This document shows positions 27,394-36,038 of a stretch of DNA of 64,000 nt, one piece after another. The translations under genes were made by a program, and so were the position numbers. The notes under the pieces were generated by a model. The model searched no databases and was not told the DNA's origin. It saw only the letters and a list, made by a program, of their open reading frames with translations. How positions within the stretch are numbered: the stretch's first letter is position 1; each line of letters starts with the position of its first letter. Origin of the DNA: Zoogloeaceae bacterium (GTDB lineage: Bacteria > Pseudomonadota > Gammaproteobacteria > Burkholderiales > Rhodocyclaceae); contig JACKMA010000006.1 in NCBI GenBank assembly GCA_024235635.1, positions 62,001 to 126,000 of the forward strand, written 5' to 3'.

Positions 27394-27897
27394 TCAGTTC
27401 GCGTCCAGTACCTGCACCTGCCCGCTCTCGAGGTCGAACTCGGTGCGCAGCAGCATTTCCAGCGGCACCGGCTGCGCCCACAGCTGTGCCGAAATGCGGA
27501 TGTTGATGATGTTGTGCCAGTCGAGCACGCTGCTGTCCTCGACCACCTCGATCTTCAGCGATTCCGGCAGCAGGCGGGGCTCGTAGCACAGGATCGCGTT
27601 TCGGATCGCCTGCTCGATGTCGCCGATCTCGATCGATGCGGCGGTCTCGCCCGACATCGACGGCAGTCCGAAATTGATCACCGAGCGCTGAACTTCCGGG
27701 TAGGGGCTGAGATCCTCGCCGGAAGACATCTGCACCGAATTGAGCAGCCAGGTGAGGTCCCGCAGCACCGCTTCGCGCAACTGGTTCTTGGTCAGGACCC
27801 GGCGTTCGCGCGGCTCCTGTTTCTTGTCCGGTTCGTTGTCGGTCAGGCGGTCGAGCAGCGCCGGCTGCAGGCGATCCTGGGGGACGGTCTCGGCCAT
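27394..27897 (-). CDS. tssE: T6SS baseplate wedge protein TssE
   Basis: 167 residues. The gp25-like domain is clear in the central and C-terminal parts (LREAVLRDLTWLLNS, SVINFGLPSMSG, AIRNAILCYEPRLLPESLKI). TssE resembles phage T4 gp25 and starts sheath assembly at the baseplate. The chosen ATG at 27897 is two bases after the tagJ stop, so the pair is probably translated together. A longer frame upstream would overlap tagJ and lacks family resemblance. Confidence 0.95.
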   Translation of the reverse strand: MAETVPQDRLQPALLDRLTDNEPDKKQEPRERRVLTKNQLREAVLRDLTWLLNSVQMSSGEDLSPYPEVQRSVINFGLPSMSGETAASIEIGDIEQAIRNAILCYEPRLLPESLKIEVVEDSSVLDWHNIINIRISAQLWAQPVPLEMLLRTEFDLESGQVQVLDAN

Positions 27898-27899
27898 CG

Positions 27900-28742
27900 T
27901 CAGGCCTCGTCCGCCGTCGCCTCTCCTGCGGCCTCGGGCGCGTCGCCTTCGAGCACGATCTCGCGCACCTCGAGCAGCGGGAAATCGCCTTCGTTGGTGG
28001 TCAGCACGCGCTGGCCGCGACCGTGATAGACGTCGTTGCCGACCTCGAGCCAGTCGGTCTTGCGGGCCAGCCGGATCAGTGGGTCGGGATCGTTCTCGGA
28101 ACCCGGGTAGCGGGTCGGGATGATGCCGACCATTTCGCCACCGTTGGCAAACTCGAAATGCGCGGGCATCCAGACGAAATCGCGCAGATCTTCCGGCGCC
28201 TCGAGCACGATCCGGTTCAGGCGGGCGTAGGGCAGCCAGTAGTAGCGGCCGTTGATCACCGCCTCGCACACCGGACCGAGCCGCATGTCGGCATCGGCGA
28301 TCCATTCGAAGGGCTGTCCGTTGATCGTGCCGGCAGTGGCCGGCGCCAGATCGAAGGCCTTTTCCCGCAGCTTGGCGCCGTCTGCGGTCCGGCCCTGGCC
28401 ATCGCTCAGCAGCGCTTCGATCAGGATGGCGATCCAATCCTCCGGATGCCCGAAAAGAAGCGGCGCGGTGCTGCCGGCCATGACCTTGCCGCGCACTACC
28501 TCGCAGCGCAGGGCTTCGCGGTACATCTGCACCATCGGCAATGCGCCGGCGTCGAGTTCGCCGACCACTTCGAGCTGGTTCGCCGCCCGCTCCCAGTTGC
28601 CCAGCACCGACAGCAGCTGGAACAGGAAGGTGCGCAGGCTGGCATTGGCGGGCTCGCTGCGGATCGCGTTCTGCAACTGCGCAAGCGCTTGATCGGGATC
28701 GCCCGCGCGCAGCGCCTCTTCGGCTGCCTTGACTGTAGTCAT
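27900..28742 (-). CDS. tagJ: T6SS accessory protein TagJ (ImpE family)
   Basis: 280 residues. The N-terminal part is a TPR-like helical segment (AEEALRAGDPDQALAQLQNAI). The C-terminal part has the ImpE signature around FEWIADADMRLGPVCEAVINGRYYWLP (ends FEWIADADMRLGP and GRYYWLP). TagJ binds TssB and is thought to adjust sheath recycling by ClpV. Its position between hcp and tssE matches the Pseudomonas aeruginosa H1 cluster. It sits 26 bases after the second hcp and two before tssE. Confidence 0.92.
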   Translation of the reverse strand: MTTVKAAEEALRAGDPDQALAQLQNAIRSEPANASLRTFLFQLLSVLGNWERAANQLEVVGELDAGALPMVQMYREALRCEVVRGKVMAGSTAPLLFGHPEDWIAILIEALLSDGQGRTADGAKLREKAFDLAPATAGTINGQPFEWIADADMRLGPVCEAVINGRYYWLPYARLNRIVLEAPEDLRDFVWMPAHFEFANGGEMVGIIPTRYPGSENDPDPLIRLARKTDWLEVGNDVYHGRGQRVLTTNEGDFPLLEVREIVLEGDAPEAAGEATADEA

Positions 28743-28768
28743 CGATGGTTTCCGTGTCTGGATACGGG

Positions 28769-29272
28769 TCAGCTGCCCGGTGTGACTTCGATTTCGGCGG
28801 TCGAGGTGCCTCGCGAGCCGCCGCCCTTGTCCTGATCCTGGTGTTCGACACGGATCTTCTGGAACGCGATGCGGATCGTCTCCACCGTGGTCGGACCCTC
28901 CGGACTTTCGCCCGCCCCGGCGCGGTAGGAGACGATTCGACCCTTCTCCATCGTCACCTTGAGATATTCGAGGGCCTGCGGGCCGCCGGCCTTGCGTACC
29001 GTCAGCACCGCCTTGGTGATCGGTTCATTGTTATACAGGGCAGACATCAGTGCGGGGGTGGCGGCGTCGGCGCGCTTGACCACTTCCATCGTATGGACCG
29101 TGGTGCGGCTCGAGCGACCGGCGTGGGCGTCGAGGTTACCTTCCATGCCCCAGGTCCATCCGGTCACATCGATTTCGCCGGCATGCACCTTGTCCTTCGA
29201 ATTACCCTTGATCGGACCCTGGCGACCGCCGTCGATCTTCAGGAAGATATCGTCCTTTGCGTCTACTGGCAT
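28769..29272 (-). CDS. hcp: T6SS tube protein Hcp, second copy
   Basis: 167 residues from the ATG at 29272, which has AGGGA about eight bases upstream. It carries the Hcp pattern: DIFLKIDGGRQGPIKGNSKD, EIDVTGWTWGMEG, and TMEVVKRADAATPALMSA near the middle. Hcp hexamers stack to form the inner tube and chaperone small effectors. This copy differs considerably from the one upstream (for example IKGNSKDKVHAGEI against VKGESKDKEFKDCI), so the pair is an old duplication or two specialised tubes. It lies 78 bases downstream of the first hcp, beyond a strong stem-loop. Confidence 0.93.
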   Translation of the reverse strand: MPVDAKDDIFLKIDGGRQGPIKGNSKDKVHAGEIDVTGWTWGMEGNLDAHAGRSSRTTVHTMEVVKRADAATPALMSALYNNEPITKAVLTVRKAGGPQALEYLKVTMEKGRIVSYRAGAGESPEGPTTVETIRIAFQKIRVEHQDQDKGGGSRGTSTAEIEVTPGS

Positions 29273-29306
29273 ACCCGTCGTCCCTGGTGGTTGCAATGCG
29301 CGCGGC

Positions 29307-29339
29307 TGCATGGCGCGGGCGACGTGCCCGCGGCATGCA
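29307..29339 (-). other. Strong stem-loop between the two hcp genes
   Basis: TGCATGGCGCGGGC and GCCCGCGGCATGCA pair (14 positions with one mismatch) around the loop GACGT. No U tract follows. It probably protects the 3' end of the upstream hcp message or marks a processing site. Confidence 0.55.
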
Positions 29340-29350
29340 TGACGAAGGGA

Positions 29351-29833
29351 TTACTCTTCGGCGTTTTCCTGGATGTTGTAGGTCACGGGAATCTTGCCGC
29401 CGCCGGAACCGGACTTTTCCTGCGGGGTGTACTCGACCTTGACCTTGGCGAAGTTCAGCGTGGCGTTCTCGGTCAGCCGATCCTCGCCGCCGGAGCCACC
29501 GGAGCTGACCGAGGTCACGAGCACGTCGGTCATCGTCACGGTCAGGTAGACCAGCGGCTTGTCGCCGGCCTTGCGCACCGACAGCGTGGCTTCTGGATAA
29601 TGCTTGCCGGTCATGCATTTCTGCATCAGGTTCGGCGTCGCGCTGTCGACGTACTTGGTGAAGGACAGGTCATTGACGTTGCACTTGCCGGCGCCGCCGC
29701 CACCGCCCAGGTGCATCGAGCCGCTCTGGCTCATGCCCCAGCTCCAGGCCAGCACGTCGATGCAATCCTTGAATTCCTTGTCCTTGGACTCGCCCTTGAC
29801 GTCGCCCAGTTTCATGAACATATCTACGGCCAT
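29351..29833 (-). CDS. hcp: T6SS tube protein Hcp, first copy
   Basis: 160 residues. Hcp features are MFMKLGDVKGESKDKEFKD, IDVLAWSWGMSQSG, DLSFTKYVDSATPNLMQ and LVYLTVTMTDVLVTSVS. The protein is the hexameric ring of the T6SS tube and is secreted when the sheath contracts. A strong GGAGAG site lies before the ATG. It is separated from tssC by 132 bases and from the second hcp by 78; both gaps contain GC-rich stem-loops. That arrangement suggests separate control of hcp message level, which must be high in an active system. Confidence 0.94.
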   Translation of the reverse strand: MAVDMFMKLGDVKGESKDKEFKDCIDVLAWSWGMSQSGSMHLGGGGGAGKCNVNDLSFTKYVDSATPNLMQKCMTGKHYPEATLSVRKAGDKPLVYLTVTMTDVLVTSVSSGGSGGEDRLTENATLNFAKVKVEYTPQEKSGSGGGKIPVTYNIQENAEE

Positions 29834-29930
29834 TTTTGCTCTCCTTATGTGATTTCAACCACTTGCTGCGTTATGGGCATCGTGTCCCGCAGACCCGTCG
29901 AGGGCGGGCGAGTCGTACCCGGAAACCCGG

Positions 29931-29948
29931 CGGCCGGCATGCCGGCCG
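29931..29948 (-). other. Perfect palindrome in the tssC-hcp gap
   Basis: CGGCCGGCATGCCGGCCG is an 18-base perfect palindrome that can form a seven-pair stem with a CATG loop. Two adjacent GGATCC hexamers follow at 29948-29959. No U tract is present on either side. It may separate expression of tssA-C from hcp. Confidence 0.5.
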
Positions 29949-29965
29949 GATCCGGATCCTATAAA

Positions 29966-31459
29966 TCAGGCGCCCTTGGCGGAGGGCAGCTTGGAAACCA
30001 GTCGCAGCGACACCGTCAGTCCTTCCAGCTGGTAGTGCGGCCGCAGGAAGAACTTCGAGGTGTAGTAGCCCGGATTGCCTTCGACCTCCGCCACCTCGAC
30101 CTGGGCGTCGGCCAGCGGCCGGCGCGCCTTGGTGGCTTCCGACGAATGGGCGGGGTCGCCATCGACGTAGTTCATGATCCAGCTCTGCAGCCAGCGCTCC
30201 ATGTCGTCGCGCTCCTTGAACGAGCCGATCTTGTCGCGCACGATGCACTTCAGGTAGTGGGCGAAGCGGCAGCAGGCGAACAGGTAGGGCAGACGCGCGG
30301 CAAGGTTGGCATTGGCGGTCGCGTCGGGGTCGTCGTACTCGAACGGCTTCTGCAGCGACTGGGCGCCAATGAAGGCGGCGAAGTCCGAGTTCTTGCGGTG
30401 GATCAACGGCATGAAGCCGTTCTTCGCCAATTCGGCTTCGCGGCGGTCGCTGATTGCGATCTCGGTCGGGCATTTCATGTCCACGCCGCCGTCGTCGGTC
30501 GGGAAGGTATGCACCGGCAGGCCCTCGACCGCACCGCCCGACTCGATGCCGCGGATGCGCGAGCACCAGCCGTACATCTTGAATGAGCGATTGATGTTGG
30601 TGGCCATCGCATAGGCGGCATTGGCCCAGGCGTACTTGCTGTGGTCGGCGGCGCCGGTGTCTTCCTCGAAATCGAACTCGTCCACCGGGTTGGTGCGTGC
30701 GCCATAGGGCTGGCGTGCGAGGAAGCGCGGCATGGCGAGGCCGAGGTAGCGGGCGTCGTCCGATTCGCGCAGCGAACGCCAGGCGGCGTATTCCGGGGTC
30801 AGGAAGATCTTGGTCAGGTCGCGCGGGTTGGCCAGTTCCTGCCACGAATCCATCTGCATCACGGTCGGCGATGCGCCGGCGATGAAGGGGCAGTGGGCCG
30901 CCGCCGAGACCTTGGCCATCTCGCCGAGCAGTTCGACATCGGGCGGGCTCTGGTCGAAGTAGTAGTCGCCCACCAGGCAGCCGAAGGGCTCGCCGCCGAA
31001 CTGGCCGTATTCCTCTTCGTAGATTCGCTTGAACAGCGGACTCTGGTCCCAGGCGGTGCCCTTGTAGCGCTTCAGCGTCTTGTGAAGTTCCTTCTTGGTG
31101 ATGTTCATCACCCGGATCTTCAGCATCTCGTCGGTCTCGGTGTTGTTCACCAGGTAGTGCAGACCGCGCCAGGCACCCTCGAGGCGCTGGAAATCCTCGT
31201 GGTGAAGGATCAGGTTGATCTGTTCGGTGAGCTTGCGGTCCAGTTCGGCGACCATCGCCTCGATGGTCTTGACCACGTCCTGCCCGATCACCGCGGTGCC
31301 GGCCAGTGCCTGCTGGGCGAGGGTCTGCACCGCCTGTTCGACGGCGCTCTTGGCTTCTTCGGTCTTGGGCTTGAATTCCTTCTGCAGCAGGGACGTGAAA
31401 TCGTCGCCCTCCAGCGTGACGCCACTGAGTTGTGAAGCCTGTTCTTGCATGTCAGCCAT
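29966..31459 (-). CDS. tssC: T6SS contractile sheath large subunit TssC
   Basis: 497 residues, the usual length. Markers are the N-terminal LEGDDFTSLLQKEFKP, LEGAWRGLHYLV, FGCLVGDYYFDQSP and the C-terminal GNPGYYTSKFFLRPHYQLEGLTVSLRLVS (ends GYYTSKFFLRPHYQLEG and SLRLVS). With TssB it builds the sheath whose contraction drives the tube into target cells. A GGAGA site precedes the ATG, and the gene starts 30 bases after tssB. Confidence 0.97.
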   Translation of the reverse strand: MADMQEQASQLSGVTLEGDDFTSLLQKEFKPKTEEAKSAVEQAVQTLAQQALAGTAVIGQDVVKTIEAMVAELDRKLTEQINLILHHEDFQRLEGAWRGLHYLVNNTETDEMLKIRVMNITKKELHKTLKRYKGTAWDQSPLFKRIYEEEYGQFGGEPFGCLVGDYYFDQSPPDVELLGEMAKVSAAAHCPFIAGASPTVMQMDSWQELANPRDLTKIFLTPEYAAWRSLRESDDARYLGLAMPRFLARQPYGARTNPVDEFDFEEDTGAADHSKYAWANAAYAMATNINRSFKMYGWCSRIRGIESGGAVEGLPVHTFPTDDGGVDMKCPTEIAISDRREAELAKNGFMPLIHRKNSDFAAFIGAQSLQKPFEYDDPDATANANLAARLPYLFACCRFAHYLKCIVRDKIGSFKERDDMERWLQSWIMNYVDGDPAHSSEATKARRPLADAQVEVAEVEGNPGYYTSKFFLRPHYQLEGLTVSLRLVSKLPSAKGA

Positions 31460-31489
31460 TCGGTTTCTCCAGTTGCTCAGTGGATTCGA

Positions 31490-32020
31490 TCAGGACTCGC
31501 CGCCTTCGCCGCCGTCACCGCCGCCGGCCGACTTCTTGGCCGACTCCGCCAGCGACTTCAGCAGCGCGGGATCCTTGACGACCTTGGCGATAAGTTCTTC
31601 GGCGCCGGTCTTGCCGTCCATATAGGTGATCAGGTTCGACAGTTGTTGACGGGCCTCGAGCAACTGGCTCAGGGAGTCGACCTTGCGGGCGATGGCCGCG
31701 GGCGAGAAATCTTCCATGTTCTCGAAGGTCAGATCGACGGCGATGTTGCCCTCGCCGGTCAGCGTGTTCGGCACCTGGAACGCGACCCGCGGCTTCATCG
31801 CCTTCATCCGGCTGTCGAAATTGTCCACGTCGACTTCGAGGAACTTGCGGTCGGCGACCGGCGGCAACGGATCTTCCGACTTGCCCGACAGGTCGGACAT
31901 GACCCCCATGATGAAGGGCAACTGGACCTTCTTGTCGGAGCCGTAGAGCTCCACGTCGTATTCGATCTGCACGCGCGGCGCGCGGTTGCGGGCGATGAAT
32001 TTCTGACTGCTGGTTGCCAC
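31490..32020 (-). CDS. tssB: T6SS contractile sheath small subunit TssB
   Basis: About 176 residues. SSQKFIARNRAPRVQIEYDVE and LPFIMGVMSDLSG are signatures of TssB. The C-terminal tail is Gly/Glu-rich. I chose the GTG at 32020 because AAAGGAGA lies seven bases before it, while the in-frame TTG at 32026 is too close to that site. TssB pairs with TssC as the sheath protomer. It starts 92 bases after the tssA stop. Confidence 0.96.
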   Translation of the reverse strand: MATSSQKFIARNRAPRVQIEYDVELYGSDKKVQLPFIMGVMSDLSGKSEDPLPPVADRKFLEVDVDNFDSRMKAMKPRVAFQVPNTLTGEGNIAVDLTFENMEDFSPAAIARKVDSLSQLLEARQQLSNLITYMDGKTGAEELIAKVVKDPALLKSLAESAKKSAGGGDGGEGGES

Positions 32021-32112
32021 GTCCAATCTCCTTTAATGCTCTCTTCACCGAGAGTGGGTTTGGCGAAGATCGCGTACTGAAACGCAGGCGAGGGCAGGGC
32101 CGGCGAATACGC

Positions 32113-33123
32113 TCAGTACTCCTCTTCGTCGGTCTTGATACCGGCAATGGTTTCGATTTGCGTGAGCCCATCAGGAACCATGTCACGGATGATATCCACG
32201 AAGTTCATGTCGATCAGCCGCTTTGCCCGCTCGAGCAGGAGCGGGGCGGGGTTGGAAGGTTCGTGCCGGGCAAAGTAATCGATGACCTTGTCGATCATCA
32301 CGATGGCGTCGCGCCGGCTGCGCACCTCGCCACTGATGGGCTGTGCGCCGCCACCACCGGGCGCGTCACCTCCGGCTTCGTCGCCGCCTTCGGTGGCGGC
32401 CTGGTCGTCGCCGTTGCGACAGACCTGGGTCAGATGGGTGACCGTCGCGACCAGCGGGCGCAGATCGGGGGCACGGTCGGCGCCGACCCGTTCGTTGAGT
32501 GCCGAGGAAAGCGCCTTCAGCGAATCGAGCGTGCTCGCAATCTGTGCGCCGGCGGCCTGACCTTCCTCGCTGGCCATCATCTCGGTGATCTGTGACAGCG
32601 AGACGGTTTCGGCGTCTTCCTTCGGCGGCAGCTTCTCCAGGGCAACTTCGACGTCCCGCACCAGCAACTGGACCTGACGCGAACGGATCAGGTACGACTC
32701 GCGCACCTGGCGCAGCAGGCCGTCCGGGTCGGCCAGCGCAGCCAGCGCGTTCATGCGCATGATCGGATCGTTGTCGTCGTCGGGATCGAGCTGCGGATGG
32801 ACATCATCCCAATAACGCTCGATCAGGCCGAGCAGCAGATCGCAACCGGATTTCAGTCCGCCAAAGCCCTCGGTGCTGACCAGGGCCTGGACCAGCAGCG
32901 CGGCGATGCGCAGATCCTTCGATCGAACGAGCAGTTCCTCGCCGAGCCGTCTGACCTGAGCCCAGGCTGGCTCCTCGGCCGGCATGACGGTATCGCCGTA
33001 TTGCTGTTCGGGCTTGCCTTTGGCAGCCTGCTCCAGTTCGAGGAAGGGTGCTTCGTATTCGAGGTCCGGGCCACAGGGGGGGGACTCGGACGCCTCAGCA
33101 AGCAACTGATCGAGATCAATCAC
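32113..33123 (-). CDS. tssA: T6SS assembly/cap protein TssA
   Basis: 336 residues. The N-terminal ImpA domain is clear (CGPDLEYEAPFLELEQAAKG, then ERYWDDVHPQLDPDDDNDP, ends quoted within limit), and the C-terminal SRRDAIVMIDKVIDYFARHEPSNPAPLLLERAKRL resembles the short class of TssA. TssA primes baseplate and sheath assembly and can stay at the distal end. The start is a GTG with a weak GAG-rich site. Codons 14-16 contain a run of eight C residues, so slippage there would truncate the protein. It is the first gene of the operon. Confidence 0.94.
   Translation of the reverse strand: MIDLDQLLAEASESPPCGPDLEYEAPFLELEQAAKGKPEQQYGDTVMPAEEPAWAQVRRLGEELLVRSKDLRIAALLVQALVSTEGFGGLKSGCDLLLGLIERYWDDVHPQLDPDDDNDPIMRMNALAALADPDGLLRQVRESYLIRSRQVQLLVRDVEVALEKLPPKEDAETVSLSQITEMMASEEGQAAGAQIASTLDSLKALSSALNERVGADRAPDLRPLVATVTHLTQVCRNGDDQAATEGGDEAGGDAPGGGGAQPISGEVRSRRDAIVMIDKVIDYFARHEPSNPAPLLLERAKRLIDMNFVDIIRDMVPDGLTQIETIAGIKTDEEEY
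33076..33083 (-). repeat. C8 homopolymer tract in codons 14-16 of tssA
   Basis: Eight G residues on the plus strand read as CCCCCCCC in tssA. The run lies close to the start codon of the first T6SS operon gene, where a length change would shift the frame early. Confidence 0.8.
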
Positions 33124-33512
33124 GTCTCATCTCACTGGTCAGGGTGTGTGCCTGTGCTCGCCGGCAGGGATCGTCCGCCGACTGACTTCGCTCGCGCGAA
33201 TGCGCCGTGCGGACTTGTTCTGGTCGTTAGGTACATTGGCTCAGCGATTCCACCGCGTCAACAGTCACAGGGCATCGATCGGGCACGTTCCGCCCCATAT
33301 GTCACGCCGTCAGCATATATCGGCGCGCGTCGGCAGGCGATTCGCAGGTCTACGACCTTGCGGCGGTGTTCTTGAGCGCGGTGCGCCCGGATTCGGCGTC
33401 GGCGCTGCCGGCTCGGCGGCGACGCGCTACAGTAGGGGGAGAATCCGCCGGTGGCCACCGGCGTTCCGGCCCGGTGGCGCATTTGCGACACGGCGTTTGA
33501 TGGGAGCCCGAG
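33124..33512. other. Divergent control region between tssA and alr
   Basis: 389 bases with no credible gene. It must hold the promoters for the T6SS operon (leftward) and alr (rightward). A TTGACG hexamer on the leftward strand around 33257 has only a poor -10 partner. I found no sigma-54 type GG-N10-GC element with the usual flanks. A relatively AT-rich patch (CATATG and CATATATC) lies near 33296-33328. Confidence 0.45.
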
Positions 33513-34574
33513 ATGAGACCGGCCCGAGCCCTGATCGACCTTGCGGCGCTGCGCCACAACTATCTGCTCGCACGCTCACGCCACGGTGGGCGGGCACTCG
33601 CCGTGGTCAAGGCCAACGCCTACGGACACGGCGCAGTGGCCTGCGCAACGGCGCTGGCGGACGTCGCCGACGGTTTCGCGGTGGCTTGCCTGGAAGAGGC
33701 CGAAATACTGCGGGCGGGCGGGGTCGCGGCGCCGATCCTGCTACTCGAAGGCATCTTCGAAGCATCCGAATTGCCGCGCGTCGATGCGCTCGGCCTGTGG
33801 ATGGTGGTGCACGACGCGAGCCAGCTCGACATGCTTGCGGGTTTCGCGCCGCAGCGCCCGCTCACCGTCTGGCTGAAGTTCAACACCGGGATGAACCGGG
33901 CCGGATTTGTGCCGGCGCGGGCGCGTGAGCTGTATTCGGCGCTGGCCGCGGATTCGCGTATCGCCACCATCGTCATGATGACCCACCTGGCACGCGCCGA
34001 CGAGCCCGACAGCGACGTCAGCCTGGTGCAGTGGCGGCGCTTCCGCGAAGCGGTCGCCGGGCTCCCGGTGCCGTGCAGCGTCTGCAACTCGGCCGGCGTA
34101 CTCGGCTGGCCGCAACTCCGGTCGGACTGGGCGCGTCCCGGCATCATGCTCTACGGCGCCGACCCGATGCCCGGCGAGGGCCACGGCCTGCGCCCGGTGA
34201 TGACCTTCGATAGCCGGATCATGGCGATCCGCGAACTGCAGGCGGGTGACCCGGTCGGCTACGGTGCCCGTTTCGTGGCCGCGCGGCCGCAGCGCATCGG
34301 TCTGGTGGCGATGGGCTATGCCGACGGCTACCCGCGCGTGGTGCCGGACGGCACGCCGGTGACGGTCGATGGCAGGCCGAGCCGGATCGTCGGACGGGTG
34401 TCGATGGACATGCTGACAGTGGATCTCGATGGCATCGAAGCAGGCCTCGGCAGCGCGGTCGAGCTGTGGGGTGTGCGGGTACCGGTCAATCGGATCGCGG
34501 CCGCTGCCGGCACGATTGCCTACGAGCTGCTGTGCAACGTCAAGCGGGCACGTTTCGAATACGTCGATGACTGA
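33513..34574 (+). CDS. alr: Alanine racemase
   Basis: 353 residues, standard for Alr. The pyridoxal phosphate lysine is in VVKANAYGHG (Lys 33). The C-terminal GYGARF and MGYADGYPR segments supply the second catalytic tyrosine region, and GRVSMDMLTVDL is a family signature. It interconverts L- and D-alanine for peptidoglycan. GGGAG lies six bases before the ATG. It is divergent from the T6SS operon and faces the exonuclease gene 15 bases away. Confidence 0.96.
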   Translation: MRPARALIDLAALRHNYLLARSRHGGRALAVVKANAYGHGAVACATALADVADGFAVACLEEAEILRAGGVAAPILLLEGIFEASELPRVDALGLWMVVHDASQLDMLAGFAPQRPLTVWLKFNTGMNRAGFVPARARELYSALAADSRIATIVMMTHLARADEPDSDVSLVQWRRFREAVAGLPVPCSVCNSAGVLGWPQLRSDWARPGIMLYGADPMPGEGHGLRPVMTFDSRIMAIRELQAGDPVGYGARFVAARPQRIGLVAMGYADGYPRVVPDGTPVTVDGRPSRIVGRVSMDMLTVDLDGIEAGLGSAVELWGVRVPVNRIAAAAGTIAYELLCNVKRARFEYVDD

Positions 34575-34589
34575 CCGCAGGCGATGGCG

Positions 34590-36038
34590 TCAGTCGATCG
34601 CGACCGCGGTTTCCCGGTGGCGATCGGATGCCAGCCAGCGCTGCAGGATGCGGTAGCGGTCGAGATCGAAAGCGCGCGGCGGGCGTCGGGCCAGCAGATC
34701 GGCGAGGCTGTCTTCGTCTTCGGCAGTGCCGAGCAGGCACCAGCCATCGACCAGATGGCTGGCCCGACGTGCGCCGTCGGGCGAGCGTTCACGGATCACG
34801 ATCGCGCCGGGCCAGGGCCAGCGTGCGAGGCCGAGCGGGGCGAGCGCCGCGACCAGGCGCTGGTCGTGTGCGGCGGTCGATTCGCGTCCGATGCAAACGC
34901 CGTCGCAGTGTCCCGTCGTCTGGGCGGAACATGCGCCCGAATGGGCTGGTTCGAGGCCCAGGCGCATCAGGCACAGGCGGTGCTTCGCGGCCAGGCGCGA
35001 GAGCGTGCCGTCGAGTTCGCGCTCGTTGCGAAAGACGCCGAAGGTGTCGCCGGGCCAGTCGCGTGGATCGGTGCCGTGCAGTGGAACCCGGGTGAGGACG
35101 GGCGCCTTGCGGCGGTGGCGGAGTGGCTTCAGTCCGATCACCGCGCTGCCATCGGTGGTCCGATTGCATGCGGGCCGTCGTCGCGCGACGAGTTGTGCGG
35201 CGAGCAGAGTCGCGCCGAGTTCGCCCGCTGTCTCGATCACTTCCAGGTGCGCGACCCGTCGCGACAGCCCGGCGCCGCCCGAGGGCGAGAAATGACTGCT
35301 GACGCGACTGCGCAAATCGCGCCCGCTGCCGACGTACAGCAGCGCGTCGGTCGCCGGCCGTGGCCCGCCAAAGAACAGATAGACACCGGGCGACGCGGGC
35401 AGCGATTCGAGCGTGCCGTCGGCCAGGCCCGGCGCCCGCGGCGGCCGCTTCATCGCCGTGGCGACGGCCGCCGCGAGTTGCGGGTGGTCGCCCGCGCCGA
35501 CCACCCGCAACAGAAAGTCCGCCAGTGCCTCGACGTCTCCCATCGCCCGATGGCGGGCGCTGCAGGCAAGTCCGTGGCGATCGATCAGCGCGTCGAGCCC
35601 GTGGCGGGCGTGCTCGGGATGGAGCGCCCGCGACAGCTTGACGGTGCACAGCACTTCGGCTTCGAAGGCAACGCCGCAGCGACGGAAGGCGTTTCGCACG
35701 AAGCCATAGTCGAAGCGGGCGTTGTGGGCGACGAAGACGGCATCGGCGAGCAGTTCGTGGAGCGTGTCGGCGAGCGATGCAAACGACGGCGCGCCGGCCA
35801 CCATCGCGTCCGAAATGCCGGTGATGCTGCGGATCTGCGGGGGAATCGGAATGCCCGGATCGACCAGCGAAGCCCAGCGCGCGACTTCGCGGCCGTGCTC
35901 GACGCGTATGACCGCGACTTCCGTGATGCGATCGTCGACCGGGCGGGCGCCGGTGGTCTCGACGTCGATGATCGCCAGTGCCGGCGGCAGGCCGTTGGTG
36001 ATCGCCGGCCCCGGCGTGGGCGAGGGCGGTGGGGTCAG
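34590..36038 (-). CDS. DnaQ-type exonuclease fused to a GIY-YIG (UvrC-like) nuclease domain
   Basis: About 480 residues. Residues 15-185 form a DEDDh 3'-5' exonuclease (IIDVETTG, VAHNARFDYGFV, HRAMGDVEAL). Residues about 215-300 form a GIY-YIG domain (PGVYLFFG ... LLYVGSGRDLRSRVSSH). The rest is Cho/UvrC-like without an obvious helix-hairpin-helix. Such proteins probably take part in DNA repair or proofreading. The start is uncertain: no ATG, GTG or TTG lies between the end of DUF3460 and the exonuclease core. A CTG at 36038 overlaps the DUF3460 stop (CTGA); an in-frame GTG at 36128 is the alternative, lying inside DUF3460. Confidence 0.85.
   Translation of the reverse strand: MTPPPSPTPGPAITNGLPPALAIIDVETTGARPVDDRITEVAVIRVEHGREVARWASLVDPGIPIPPQIRSITGISDAMVAGAPSFASLADTLHELLADAVFVAHNARFDYGFVRNAFRRCGVAFEAEVLCTVKLSRALHPEHARHGLDALIDRHGLACSARHRAMGDVEALADFLLRVVGAGDHPQLAAAVATAMKRPPRAPGLADGTLESLPASPGVYLFFGGPRPATDALLYVGSGRDLRSRVSSHFSPSGGAGLSRRVAHLEVIETAGELGATLLAAQLVARRRPACNRTTDGSAVIGLKPLRHRRKAPVLTRVPLHGTDPRDWPGDTFGVFRNERELDGTLSRLAAKHRLCLMRLGLEPAHSGACSAQTTGHCDGVCIGRESTAAHDQRLVAALAPLGLARWPWPGAIVIRERSPDGARRASHLVDGWCLLGTAEDEDSLADLLARRPPRAFDLDRYRILQRWLASDRHRETAVAID

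Noticed and set aside
33124..33512. Sigma-54 promoter for the T6SS operon
   Set aside because: No GG-N10-GC element with the usual flanking bases was found on the leftward strand.
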